Below, piece after piece: positions 33,004-41,658 of a DNA stretch of 64,000 nt. Position numbers and translations under genes: made by a program. Position 1 is the stretch's first letter; the number at the start of each line of letters is the position of its first letter. This stretch comes from Actinocatenispora sera (GTDB lineage Bacteria > Actinomycetota > Actinomycetes > Mycobacteriales > Micromonosporaceae): the NCBI RefSeq assembly GCF_018324685.1, contig NZ_AP023354.1:2790001-2854000 (forward strand), read 5' to 3'. A model generated the notes under the pieces. It worked only from the letters and a program-made list of their open reading frames with translations, was not told the DNA's origin and did not search any database.

Positions 33004-34017
33004 TCAGCGCCGATCGGTGGCGGCGAGCTCGTCGGCGTTGACCGGTGACAGCGGTGCCTGGCCGGTGAGTACCCGAACCACCTCGTGCGCGGCGAACTCG
33101 CGGACGGTGCGCATCGCCTCCTCGGAGTAGTACGCGGCGTGCGGCGTGACGATCACGTTGTCCAGGCCGAACAGCGGGTTGCTCGGCGTCCAGTCCCGCT
33201 GCTTGCTGGGCTCCTCCTCGAGGTCGTCGAGGCCCGCCCCGGCGATCCAACCCTCGCTCAGCGCCCGGTACAGGGCGTCGTCGCGCACGATCGGGCCGCG
33301 CGCGGTGTTGACGAGGATCAGCGTCGACTTCATCCGGCGCAGCTCCGCCTCGCCGATCAGGTGGTGGGTCTGGTCGGTGAGGGGCGCCTGCACCACCAGG
33401 TAGTCCGCCTGGTCGAGCAGCTCGTCGAACGACACCGGGGTCGCGCCGTGCGCGGTCACCTCCTCGGCCGACAGGTACGGGTCGTGCGCCACGACACCCA
33501 TCCCGAACGCACGCGCCCGAACCGCGATCGCCTGTGCGATCGCACCGAACGACAGCAGCCCGAGCAGCCGGCCCTGCATCCGGTGGATCGGCTCGCCCGA
33601 CTGCCAGCGCCAGACCCCGGCCCGGGTGGCCCGGTCGTACGTGGCGACCCGTCGGGTGGCGGCGAGCAGCAGCGCCATGGCGTGGTCGGCGACCTCGTCC
33701 CGGCACCAGTCGTTCGGCACGTTGGTGACCAGGATCCCGTGCCGGGTGGCCGCATCCACGTCGACGATGTCCACGCCGGTGCCGTACCGGGCGATCACCC
33801 GGCCGCGGGTGAACGCGGCGATGGCGCGGGGGCCGACCGTGGCGTACTGGGCGAAGAGCGCGTCGGCGTCCCGGGCGACGGCGATCACGTCGTCCTCGGT
33901 CTTGCAGTCGGCGGCGACCAGCCGGAAGCCGGCGCGTTCGATGATGGCGCGTTCGATGTCCACCTCACCGAAGTCGTGGTCGGCCACCACGACGGTGAGC
34001 GGTTCCTGCTCGGTCAT
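33004..34017 (-). CDS. C-terminal-binding-protein-like D-2-hydroxyacid dehydrogenase
   Basis: This 337-residue protein has the D-isomer 2-hydroxyacid dehydrogenase fold. The NAD-binding loop reads GRLLGLLSFGAIAQAIAVRARAFGMGVVAHDPY, and the catalytic triad is Arg in NTARGPIV, Glu in DDLEEEPS and His in VTPHAAYYSE, the last in the form typical of the CtBP branch. It would interconvert a 2-oxo acid and a D-2-hydroxy acid. It is last in the four-gene sugar operon, 32 bp after the IlvD/Edd gene, so its substrate could come from dehydration of a sugar acid. Confidence 0.86.
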   Translation of the reverse strand: MTEQEPLTVVVADHDFGEVDIERAIIERAGFRLVAADCKTEDDVIAVARDADALFAQYATVGPRAIAAFTRGRVIARYGTGVDIVDVDAATRHGILVTNVPNDWCRDEVADHAMALLLAATRRVATYDRATRAGVWRWQSGEPIHRMQGRLLGLLSFGAIAQAIAVRARAFGMGVVAHDPYLSAEEVTAHGATPVSFDELLDQADYLVVQAPLTDQTHHLIGEAELRRMKSTLILVNTARGPIVRDDALYRALSEGWIAGAGLDDLEEEPSKQRDWTPSNPLFGLDNVIVTPHAAYYSEEAMRTVREFAAHEVVRVLTGQAPLSPVNADELAATDRR

Positions 34018-34049
34018 GCTCGGTCACCTTCCGCGCTCGGTGGGCTGGC

Positions 34050-35789
34050 TCAGGTCATCGCCGCGCCGTCGCGGCTGCTGCCGGCCACGCGCGAGTACAG
34101 CGAGAGGATGCCTTTCTCGTGTCGCGGCGCCGGCGGCCGCCAGATGGCCCGCCGTTCGGCGAGGACGGCGTCGATCTGTTCGGCCGGGCGGCGCTCCCGG
34201 TCGACGCCGACGATCGCCAGCCGCCGTTCCGGGATGTCGATCTCGACGAGGTCGCCGTCCTGTATCAGCGCGATGGCGCCGCCCTCGATCGCCTCCGGGG
34301 CGACGTGCCCGACGCACGGGCCCTTCATGGCGCCGGAGTAGCGCCCGTCGGTGACGATCGCGGTGGTGGTGTTCAGCGCCGGGTCGGCGGACAGGATCGT
34401 GGCGGCGTAGTACATCTCCGGCATGCCGTTGGCGCGCGGCCCCTCGTACCGGATGACCAGCACGTCGCCGGGCGAGATCTGGCGCTGCAGCAGCGCGTGC
34501 ACCGCCTCGTCCTCGAAGTCGAAGACCCGGGCCGGACCGACGTGCGTGTGCATCTGCTTCGGTACCGAGAACGTCTTGATCATCGCGCCGTCCGGCGCCA
34601 GGTTGCCGTACAGGATGGCGAGCCCGCCGTCGTTGGCGAACGGATCGGACCGCGGCCGGATGATCTCGTCCCGGTCGATCTGGTAGTTGTTCAGGTAGCC
34701 CAGCCGCTCGCGGAAGAAGTACGGGTCGCGCTCGATCTCGTCCAGGTTCTCGCCGAGCGTCTTGCCGGTGACGGTCAGGCAGTCCAGGTGCAGCATCTCG
34801 CGCAGCTCCAGCATCACCGCGGGAACCCCGCCGGCGTACCAGAAGTACTCGACGGGATAGCGGCCGGTGGTCTTGACGTTGGCGAGCACCGGTACCCGGC
34901 GGTGGATCCGGTCGAAGTCGTCGACGGTGAGGTCGATGCCGGCCTCCCGGGCGATCACCGGCAGGTGCAGCAGCGCGTTGGTGGAGCCGCCGATCGCCGC
35001 GTGCAGCACGACCGCGTTCTCGAACGCCTCCCGGGTCAGGATCTCCCGCGGGGTCAGGTTGCGCCGGATCAGGTCGACCAGCTGCTTGCCGGTGGCGCGG
35101 GCGTAGCGCAGCAGCTTGGTCAGCGGCGCCGGCACCAGCGCCGAGCCGGGCAGCGCCAGCCCGAGCGCCTCGGCGAGCACCTGCCCGGTACTGGCGCTGC
35201 CCATGAACTGGCAGGCACCGCAGGTGGGGCAGGCGCCGCGCTGGGCGCTGTGCAGGTCCTCGCGCGCCAGCTCGCCACGTTCCACCGCGGCACCCATGTC
35301 CCACATCTGGTTGGAGGTCACGTAGTCGGGCGCGTTCAGCTGGGTACCGCCGGGCAGGTGGATGGCGGGCAGGTTGCACCGGGCGATCGCGAGCAGGTGC
35401 GCCGGTACCGACTTGTCGTTGCCGGAAACCAGCACCATCCCGTCGTGCGGGTGACCGAGCGCGTGGATCTCCACCATCGCGGCCATGATGTCGCGGGAGA
35501 TCAGCGAGTAGCTCATCCCGCTGGTGGCCTGCACGACCCCGTCGCAGATGTCGCTGACGGTGAACACGCCGGGCTTGCCGCCCGCCTCGTACACCCCGTT
35601 GCTGACCTCCTCGACCAGCTCCCGGAAGTGGAACGTGCCCGGGTGGCCCATCCCGTAGGCGCTGTCCACCAGCACCTGCGGCTTGCCGAGGTCCTCCTCG
35701 GTCCAGTTCATGCCCAGCCGCAGCGCGTCGCCCTGGTGGTTGAGCAGCCGCAGCCGTTGGCTGCGCAGCTGGGGGCGGTCCTCGTCCAT
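34050..35789 (-). CDS. IlvD/Edd family sugar-acid dehydratase
   Basis: This 579-residue enzyme has the iron-sulfur cysteines in TVSDICDG and ACPTCGACQFMGSAS, the active-site region HAAIGGSTNALLHLP and the late GRYSGAMKGPCVGHV. The GACPTCGACQFMGSAS block is closer to the sugar-acid dehydratases (YjhG/YagF, Edd side) than to the biosynthetic IlvD. In this operon, behind a G6PD-like and a GH15 gene, it probably dehydrates an aldonate to a 2-keto-3-deoxy acid. Whether the acid is phosphorylated cannot be told. It is second to last in the operon, 72 bp after the G6PD-like gene. Confidence 0.85.
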   Translation of the reverse strand: MDEDRPQLRSQRLRLLNHQGDALRLGMNWTEEDLGKPQVLVDSAYGMGHPGTFHFRELVEEVSNGVYEAGGKPGVFTVSDICDGVVQATSGMSYSLISRDIMAAMVEIHALGHPHDGMVLVSGNDKSVPAHLLAIARCNLPAIHLPGGTQLNAPDYVTSNQMWDMGAAVERGELAREDLHSAQRGACPTCGACQFMGSASTGQVLAEALGLALPGSALVPAPLTKLLRYARATGKQLVDLIRRNLTPREILTREAFENAVVLHAAIGGSTNALLHLPVIAREAGIDLTVDDFDRIHRRVPVLANVKTTGRYPVEYFWYAGGVPAVMLELREMLHLDCLTVTGKTLGENLDEIERDPYFFRERLGYLNNYQIDRDEIIRPRSDPFANDGGLAILYGNLAPDGAMIKTFSVPKQMHTHVGPARVFDFEDEAVHALLQRQISPGDVLVIRYEGPRANGMPEMYYAATILSADPALNTTTAIVTDGRYSGAMKGPCVGHVAPEAIEGGAIALIQDGDLVEIDIPERRLAIVGVDRERRPAEQIDAVLAERRAIWRPPAPRHEKGILSLYSRVAGSSRDGAAMT

Positions 35790-35861
35790 CGCCTCGAAGC
35801 CTCTCTTCCGTCGCCGGACCGCGCCCGCCGGCCGGCGAAGATCGCCGGATCGGCCGTACGG

Positions 35862-37220
35862 TCAGGAAGCCGGCCCGTCGGAGCCGGCCGGGTACTCGTA
35901 CAGCGGCACATTGTCCGCCGACCATGCCGCGAGGATCGGCTCCACCACGCGCCAGGACTCCTCGGCCTCGTCGCCGCGGATCGACAGGACCGGATCGCCG
36001 GTGAGCACGTCGAGCAGCACCCGCCCGTACGGCGGCAGGTCGGGCGGCGGCATCCGGGCGGCCAGCCGTACCGGGGCGAAGGTACGGGCCGCCGATCCGG
36101 TACCGGTGAGATCCAGCGTCATGTCCTCCGGCGCCAGGCCGAAACGCAGCAGGTTCGGCCCCACCCGGCCGTCGTGGCCGAACGGCAGGTGCGGTACCGG
36201 CCGGAAGCGCACGGCGACCTCCATCCGGTCGGCGCCCAGCGCCTTGCCGGTGCGCAGCCGAAACGTCGTGCCCGACCACCGCCAGCTGTCCAGCTCCAGC
36301 TCGATCTGCGCGAACGTCTCGGTCCGGCGGTCCGGTTCGACGCCGTCCTCGTCGACGTAGGCGGGCACGTCGCGGTCGCCGATTCGGCCGGCCACATACC
36401 GGCCGCGGCGGGTACGGCGCGCGACGTCGGCCGCGGTGAACGGCCGGATCGTGCGCAGCACGTCCACCTTGCGGTCGCGCAGGTCGCGCTCGCCGAGGCT
36501 GATCGGCGGCTCCATCGCTACCAGGCACAGCAGCTGGAGCAGGTGGTTCTGCACCATGTCCTTGAGCGCGCCGGCCCGGTCGTAGTAGCCGGCCCGGCCC
36601 GCCAGCGTGAGCCGCTCGTCCCAGACGATGTCCACCTCGGCGATGTGGGTGCTGTTCCACAGCGGCTCGAACACCCGGTTGGCGAGCCGGGCACCGAGGA
36701 TGTTCTCCACAGTGGACATCGCGAGGAAGTGGTCCACCCGGAACACCGCCTCCTCGGGCAGCACGTCGGCGAGCAGCCGGTTGAGTTCCACCGCGTCGGC
36801 CAGGTGCTCGCCGAACGGCTTCTCCAGGACGATCCGGCTGTCCGGCGGCAGGCCGGCCCGGCTCAGCGCGGTCACCGCGGTGGCGAACAGCCCCGGCGGC
36901 AGGGCCAGGTAGGCGGCGACCGGGCCGCCGCCGGCCACCAGGGCGGCGACGCTGTCGGCGTCGGTGACGTCGCAGCGGCGGAAGTCGGCCGCCGCCACGA
37001 CCGCCTGCCGCGCCTCGACCGGCGTGGCGCCGCCGTACCGGTCCAGTTGCGCGGCGGCCCACTCGCGGAACTGCTCGGTGCTCGTCTCGCTGCGATCGGC
37101 GCAGGTGAGGCGGAACCGGTCGCCCAGGTGCCCGGCCGCGCGCAGCGCCGCGAGCCCGGGCAGCAGGTACCGGGCGTTGAGGTCGCCGGTGCCGCCGAAG
37201 ACGACGAGGCGGTCGATCAT
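35862..37220 (-). CDS. Glucose-6-phosphate dehydrogenase-like protein, variant active site
   Basis: This 452-residue protein has the family fold: VVFGGTGDLNARYLLPGL (nucleotide loop), EKPFG at 133-137, the substrate motif RVDHFLAMSTVEN at 161-173, and KDMVQNHLLQLLCLVAME with the catalytic His region. The usual RIDHYLGKE is altered so that Met168 replaces the lysine that contacts sugar phosphate, and Ser replaces Glu. It is also shorter than the common 480-510 residues. It may use another sugar or sugar phosphate. Its stop-start overlap with the GH15 gene (4 bp) shows co-translation. Confidence 0.82.
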   Translation of the reverse strand: MIDRLVVFGGTGDLNARYLLPGLAALRAAGHLGDRFRLTCADRSETSTEQFREWAAAQLDRYGGATPVEARQAVVAAADFRRCDVTDADSVAALVAGGGPVAAYLALPPGLFATAVTALSRAGLPPDSRIVLEKPFGEHLADAVELNRLLADVLPEEAVFRVDHFLAMSTVENILGARLANRVFEPLWNSTHIAEVDIVWDERLTLAGRAGYYDRAGALKDMVQNHLLQLLCLVAMEPPISLGERDLRDRKVDVLRTIRPFTAADVARRTRRGRYVAGRIGDRDVPAYVDEDGVEPDRRTETFAQIELELDSWRWSGTTFRLRTGKALGADRMEVAVRFRPVPHLPFGHDGRVGPNLLRFGLAPEDMTLDLTGTGSAARTFAPVRLAARMPPPDLPPYGRVLLDVLTGDPVLSIRGDEAEESWRVVEPILAAWSADNVPLYEYPAGSDGPAS

Positions 37221-39052
37221 CCGCCGGCCGCCTTGCGATGCCGGGCCCGCGCCAGGTTCACCCCGCTGGCGATGACGCCGATGTGGCTGAACGCCTGCGG
37301 GAAGTTGCCCATGAACTCACCGGTCGTCGGGTGGATCTGCTCGGACAGCAGGCCCAGCGGGCTCGCCCGCTCGCACAGCGAGGCGTACAGCTGCTCCGCC
37401 TCCTCGAGGCGGCCCTGGCCGACCAGGTTGTCCACCAGCCAGAAGCTGCACAGCAGGAACGCGCCCTCGTCGCCGGGGATCCCGTCGGTGGACTGCTCGT
37501 GCAGGTAGCGGTAGAGCAGCCCGCCGCCGGCCGACAGCCGCTCGGCGATCGTGGCGGTGGTGGCCACCATCCGCGGGTGGTCGGCCGGCAGCACCAGCCG
37601 CAGCGGCAGCGCGAGCAGGCTCGCATCCAGGCCGCCGGTGCCGTCCAGATGCTCGCGAAAGGTACCGGCCCCCTCGTCCCACGACTGGTCCAGGATCGTC
37701 TGGCGAAGCTTGTCCGCGGCCGCCCGCCAGCCCGCCACCGGACCCGGCAGGCCGAGCCGTTCCCCGATGGTCGCGGCCCGGTCGAGCGCGACCTGACACA
37801 TCGCCGCCGAGTAGGTGAACACCCGCCCCTCGCTGCGCACCTCCCAGATGCCCTGGTCGGGGTGGCGCCACGCCTCGCTCGCGAGGTCGGCGAGGCCGGC
37901 CAGCCCGCCCCACAGCGCCGGCTCCAGGTCGCCGCCGGCCCGCATCCACTGGTCCGCGCAGTCCAGTACCTCGCCGTACACGTCGTGCTGGCGCTGGTCG
38001 GCGGCGCCGTTGCCCCACCGTACCGGGGCGGAGCGGCGGTAGCCCTCCAGCTGGGCGTCCTCGACCTCGTCGGGCACCGGCTCGCCGGACAGCGCATACA
38101 TGATGCGCGGCACCCGGCTCTGCTCGAACGCATCCAGCACCCAGCCGAGGAACGCGTCGGCCTCGTCGGCGAAACCGATGCGGCGCAACGCGAACACGGC
38201 GAACGACGCGTCCCGGATCCACACGTACCGGTAGTCCCAGTTGCGCACGCCGCCGATCGGCGCGGGCAGCGAGGAGGTGGGCGCGGCGACCAGCGAGCCG
38301 TTCACCCAGTCGTCGCACAGCTTCAGGGTGATCGCGGCGCGGCGCACCGTCGGCTCCTGCGGCCCGTCGTAGTGGAACCGGCGCATCCAGCGCCGCCACG
38401 CCTCGGCCGTGTCGCGCAGCATCGTCTCGGCGTCGAACCGGTGGTGGCGGTGGTACCGGCGCCAGGACAGCACCAGATCGAGCCGGTCGCCCTGATGCAG
38501 GTCGTAGGCGGCGGTCAGGCCGTCCAGCGGCCGGCTGGACCGCAGGTGCAGGCGCAGCTCCGGGCGCCCCGGTACGCCCAGTTCCAGGCCACTGAACAGG
38601 GTCCGGACGTGGGCGCCGCCGCGGGGCCGCACATCGAGGCGAAGACGTACCTCGCCGTCGGTGACGACCGCGGAGCGCACCAGCTCGGCGCGCTGGGCCG
38701 GCGCGTCGTCGCTGAGATCCGCGCCCGGACGCAGCGCCAGCGCGTCGGTGACACGCACCCGCCCGGTGTCGGTGAGCATCTCGGTGACCAGCACCGCCGT
38801 GTCGGGCTCGTACCACTGCCGGGCCCGGCGGATGCCTTCCGGCGCAACGGTGAAGTGCCCACCGCGGGCGTGATCGAGCAGTCCGCAGAACAGCGGGTCG
38901 GAGCCGAAGCTCGGCAGGCACAGCCAGGGGATCGACCCGTCCAGCCCGACCAGTGCGGCGCTCGCGCCGTCGCCGATCAGGCCGAGGTCCTCCAGCGGCA
39001 GGTATCCGTCGCGTCGCCGGATCGTGCGAAAGTCCGGATCGGGATCAAGCAT
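37217..39052 (-). CDS. Glycoside hydrolase family 15 protein (glucoamylase/trehalase type)
   Basis: This 611-residue protein has the GH15 layout: an N-terminal beta-sandwich (about 1-250; LPLEDLGLIGDGASAALVGLDGSIPWLCLP) and an (alpha/alpha)6 barrel with RNWDYRYVWIRDASFAV and the late GDEGAFLLCSFWLVDNLV that carries a catalytic-side Glu. No signal peptide, so it acts in the cytosol, as do actinobacterial GH15 trehalases. ATG at 39052 follows GGAGG. It is first of four genes; releasing glucose from trehalose or a maltodextrin would feed the next enzymes. Confidence 0.87.
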   Translation of the reverse strand: MLDPDPDFRTIRRRDGYLPLEDLGLIGDGASAALVGLDGSIPWLCLPSFGSDPLFCGLLDHARGGHFTVAPEGIRRARQWYEPDTAVLVTEMLTDTGRVRVTDALALRPGADLSDDAPAQRAELVRSAVVTDGEVRLRLDVRPRGGAHVRTLFSGLELGVPGRPELRLHLRSSRPLDGLTAAYDLHQGDRLDLVLSWRRYHRHHRFDAETMLRDTAEAWRRWMRRFHYDGPQEPTVRRAAITLKLCDDWVNGSLVAAPTSSLPAPIGGVRNWDYRYVWIRDASFAVFALRRIGFADEADAFLGWVLDAFEQSRVPRIMYALSGEPVPDEVEDAQLEGYRRSAPVRWGNGAADQRQHDVYGEVLDCADQWMRAGGDLEPALWGGLAGLADLASEAWRHPDQGIWEVRSEGRVFTYSAAMCQVALDRAATIGERLGLPGPVAGWRAAADKLRQTILDQSWDEGAGTFREHLDGTGGLDASLLALPLRLVLPADHPRMVATTATIAERLSAGGGLLYRYLHEQSTDGIPGDEGAFLLCSFWLVDNLVGQGRLEEAEQLYASLCERASPLGLLSEQIHPTTGEFMGNFPQAFSHIGVIASGVNLARARHRKAAGG

Positions 39053-39546
39053 CGCTCGCCTCCACGCCGCGATCGCCTGGCTGCACCACGATGAACATCC
39101 GGTCGGTGCCCGGGGAGTCGGCTCCTTCCCGACAGGAAGCCTAGACCGGACGTTTGCCGCCCCGTGGCGATACGTGCAGACCACTGGCGGCCGCCCCGCC
39201 GCCGGAGCCGTACCGTCGACGCGGGCCGGATCACGGGCGGTGTCCCCGCCGCCGGAGCCGTACCGTCGATGCGGGCCCACGCGGGCCGGTTCGGGTCGAC
39301 GCGGGTCGACGCGGGCGCGAGGCGGATCGCTCTCGCGCCGTCACGCACGTTCGGCTGAGCCCGGTTGCGTACCCGCCACGGCGATCGTCCGGTTCGCCAC
39401 CGGCGCCGGACGGCGAGCAGATCACCGACATCCGGAAAGATTTCGGATCTCCCGCGGCGTGCGCCGGCACGGGCGACCATCTGGGAGGGGCCGGGCACCG
39501 CCCGAGCCGGGGCGCGCTGGCGGCGCTGGACATCGGGGTGATCGCG
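39053..39546. other. 494-bp divergent region with 34-bp repeats 50 bp apart
   Basis: The 34-bp stretch beginning CCCCGCCGCCGGAGCCGTAC at 39194 recurs at 39244 with a single change. A shorter GGTCGACGCGGGTCGACGCG repeat follows near 39294. It must hold promoters for GH15 (minus) and the stress protein (plus). No gene was recognised. Confidence 0.6.
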
Positions 39547-40407
39547 ATGACGGATCCGATCCTGGTCGGCCTGGACGGCTCGCCGCCGAGCCGGCGAGCC
39601 GTTCGGTGGGCGGCGGCGGAGGCCGCGCTGCGGGGCTCGCCGCTGCGGATCCTGACCGCGTTCGTCTCGCCGATCCAGCTGTACTCGGTGATTCCCCGCA
39701 GCCAGCTACCCGATCTCGCCGTCCTGCAGCACGACGCCCGGGATCGGCTGACCGAGCAGGCCGATGCGGTGCGGGCCGAGTTCCCCGACGTTTCGGTGCA
39801 CGCCGACCTCGTCGAGCAGGAGCCGGCGAAGGCGCTGGTCGAGGGCAGTGCCGAGGCGAGCCTGACGGTCGTCGGGCAGCGCGGCCGCGGCGCGCTGGCC
39901 GGGATGCTGCTCGGATCGGTCAGCGACCGGGTGGCCACCTACGCCAGCGGCACCGTCGTGGTGGTCCCGGACGAACCGGCCGCCGGCGGCCCGGTAGTGG
40001 TGGGCACGGACGGCTCCGCGGCGTCGCAGCGGGCCGTGGCGGTGGCGTTCGAGGAGGCGGACCGGCGCCGTACCGAGCTCGTCGCGGTACGCGCCTGGCT
40101 GGCGTCGGGGCTCGACGGCCCCAACCGGGTCGCACTGGTCCTCGACGTCGACGAGATGGCCGAGCAGGAACGGCGCCTGCTGGAGGAGTCCCTGGCCGAG
40201 GGGCGCTCGAAGCATCCGGACGTGCCGGTACGCCCGGTGCTCGGGTACGGGTCGCCGGTTGCCCAGCTGGGTGAGCAGGCCGAGGGGGCGCGGCTGCTGG
40301 TGGTGGGCTCGCGCGGGCGCGGCGGATTCACCGGGATGCTGCTGGGCTCGACCAGCCGCTCGCTGCTGTACCGGGCGCGCTGCCCGGTCGCCGTCGTCCG
40401 TCCCTGA
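39547..40407 (+). CDS. Universal stress protein, two UspA domains
   Basis: This 286-residue cytosolic protein has two UspA domains in tandem (about 3-140 and 148-286). Each starts with a strand (ILVGLDGS; VVVGTDGS) and ends with the ATP-binding motif, VVGQRGRGALAGMLLGSVS and VVGSRGRGGFTGMLLGSTS. This tandem, ATP-binding type is common in actinobacteria and is often raised under hypoxia or other stress. ATG at 39547 is used; GTG three codons earlier is also possible. It stands alone, divergent from the sugar operon. Confidence 0.9.
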   Translation: MTDPILVGLDGSPPSRRAVRWAAAEAALRGSPLRILTAFVSPIQLYSVIPRSQLPDLAVLQHDARDRLTEQADAVRAEFPDVSVHADLVEQEPAKALVEGSAEASLTVVGQRGRGALAGMLLGSVSDRVATYASGTVVVVPDEPAAGGPVVVGTDGSAASQRAVAVAFEEADRRRTELVAVRAWLASGLDGPNRVALVLDVDEMAEQERRLLEESLAEGRSKHPDVPVRPVLGYGSPVAQLGEQAEGARLLVVGSRGRGGFTGMLLGSTSRSLLYRARCPVAVVRP

Positions 40408-40433
40408 CCCGAGGCCGGATCGAACGCCGTTGC

Positions 40434-41471
40434 TCACTCGACGGCGAGAACGCTCTCCCGGGTGCCGCGCCGGGCCGAGGACTCCCGGACGATCAGCTGC
40501 GTCGGGGTGATCAGCGGCTCGTCGGGCAGGGCGGCACCGCCGATCAGGTCGATGAGAAGGCGCACCGCCGCCTGGCCCATGGCGTACATCGGTTGCCGTA
40601 CGGTCGTCAGCGGCGGCACGGCCAGCGCCGCGGCCGGGATGTCGTCGAAGCCCACGACCGCGATGTCGTCGGGTACCCGCACGCCGGTCTCGCGCAGCCT
40701 TCGCAGCACGGCGAGCGCGACCACGTCGCCGACCGCGAGTACCGCGTCGAGCCGGGGTTCACGGGCCAGCAGTTCGCCGGCCGCGTCGTAGGACTGGCGA
40801 TCGCTCATGTCGGTGCGCAGGACCAGATCGTCGCGCAGCTCGATGCCATGCTCGGTCAGCGCGCGCCGCCAGCCGCGATCGCGTTCGGCGCAGAACGTGT
40901 ACTGCGGTGGGCCGGTGATCACACCGATCCGGCGCGCGCCGGTCTCGGCGAGATGCCGGGCCACGTCGTAGCCGCCGCGCTCGTTGGTGGTGGCCACCGA
41001 CGGGAAGCGCGGGCGGCGGACCCGGTCGTCGATCATCACGATCGGGAAGCCGCGCCGCTGGTGCAGCTCGGTCAGCTCGGTCAGCCCGCCGGGTGGCTCG
41101 ATCGCCACGATGCCGTCGATCGCGTTGCCCTCCACCTGATGCAGGAACGAGGTCAGCGACCTCTCGCCGCGCGACAGGGTGTGCAGCACGAGCGTGAAGT
41201 CCCGGGCCTCGGCCTCGGCCGCGACACCGCCCAGCACCTGGAGCATCCACGGCCACGCCAACGAGGAGACCAGCAGTCCGACGGTGCGTTGACTGCCCCG
41301 GGCCAGCCGCACGGCGCTGGCGCTCGGGACGAAGCCGAGGCTGCGGGCCGCGGCGCGGACCCGTTCGACGGCGCCCGCACCGACGTCCGGATGGTCGTTG
41401 AGCGCTCGCGATGCGGTCGCCTTCGACACCCCGGCCGCCGCGGCGACCTGAGCGATCGTCACCCGGGCCAT
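40434..41471 (-). CDS. LacI family transcriptional regulator
   Basis: This 345-residue repressor has the LacI helix-turn-helix (ARVTIAQVAAAAGVSKATASRALNDHPDVG) with hinge helix VRLARGSQRTVG, then a periplasmic-binding-like sugar domain (IVMIDDRVRRPRFPSVATTNERGGYDVARHL; GVRVPDDIAVVGFDDIP). It should respond to a sugar or sugar-like effector. Two side-by-side copies of GGAACCGGTTCC lie 20 bp before its start, a typical LacI-type site, so it probably represses itself. The next gene, divergent, encodes a secreted beta-propeller and is the nearest other target. Confidence 0.9.
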   Translation of the reverse strand: MARVTIAQVAAAAGVSKATASRALNDHPDVGAGAVERVRAAARSLGFVPSASAVRLARGSQRTVGLLVSSLAWPWMLQVLGGVAAEAEARDFTLVLHTLSRGERSLTSFLHQVEGNAIDGIVAIEPPGGLTELTELHQRRGFPIVMIDDRVRRPRFPSVATTNERGGYDVARHLAETGARRIGVITGPPQYTFCAERDRGWRRALTEHGIELRDDLVLRTDMSDRQSYDAAGELLAREPRLDAVLAVGDVVALAVLRRLRETGVRVPDDIAVVGFDDIPAAALAVPPLTTVRQPMYAMGQAAVRLLIDLIGGAALPDEPLITPTQLIVRESSARRGTRESVLAVE

Positions 41472-41491
41472 CGATCCTCCGCGAGGTCTCC

Positions 41492-41515
41492 GGAACCGGT
41501 TCCGGAACCGGTTCC
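41492..41515. promoter_or_regulatory. Tandem LacI-type operators
   Basis: GGAACCGGTTCC, a perfect 12-bp palindrome with the central CG of LacI-family sites, is repeated without spacing at 41492-41503 and 41504-41515. Placed 20 bp before the lacI-type start and about 145 bp before the beta-propeller gene. Confidence 0.85.
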
Positions 41516-41658
41516 AACGAAACCTAGTCGCACCCCTCCGGGGTTGTCAACGGCGCGCCGAAGGACCGGACCCACCGGTCGAGGTCGGCCATTGACGGCA
41601 CACCCACCCGTAATTACGGTTGCGCCGAAACCTGCCGCCCAGCGAGACGGAGTGCATC

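Noticed and set aside
34024-37062. A very long open frame on the minus strand over the dehydratase and G6PD-like genes
   Set aside because: It is Arg/Gly/Pro-rich and out of frame with two clearly conserved enzymes; such frames are normal by-products of very high GC.
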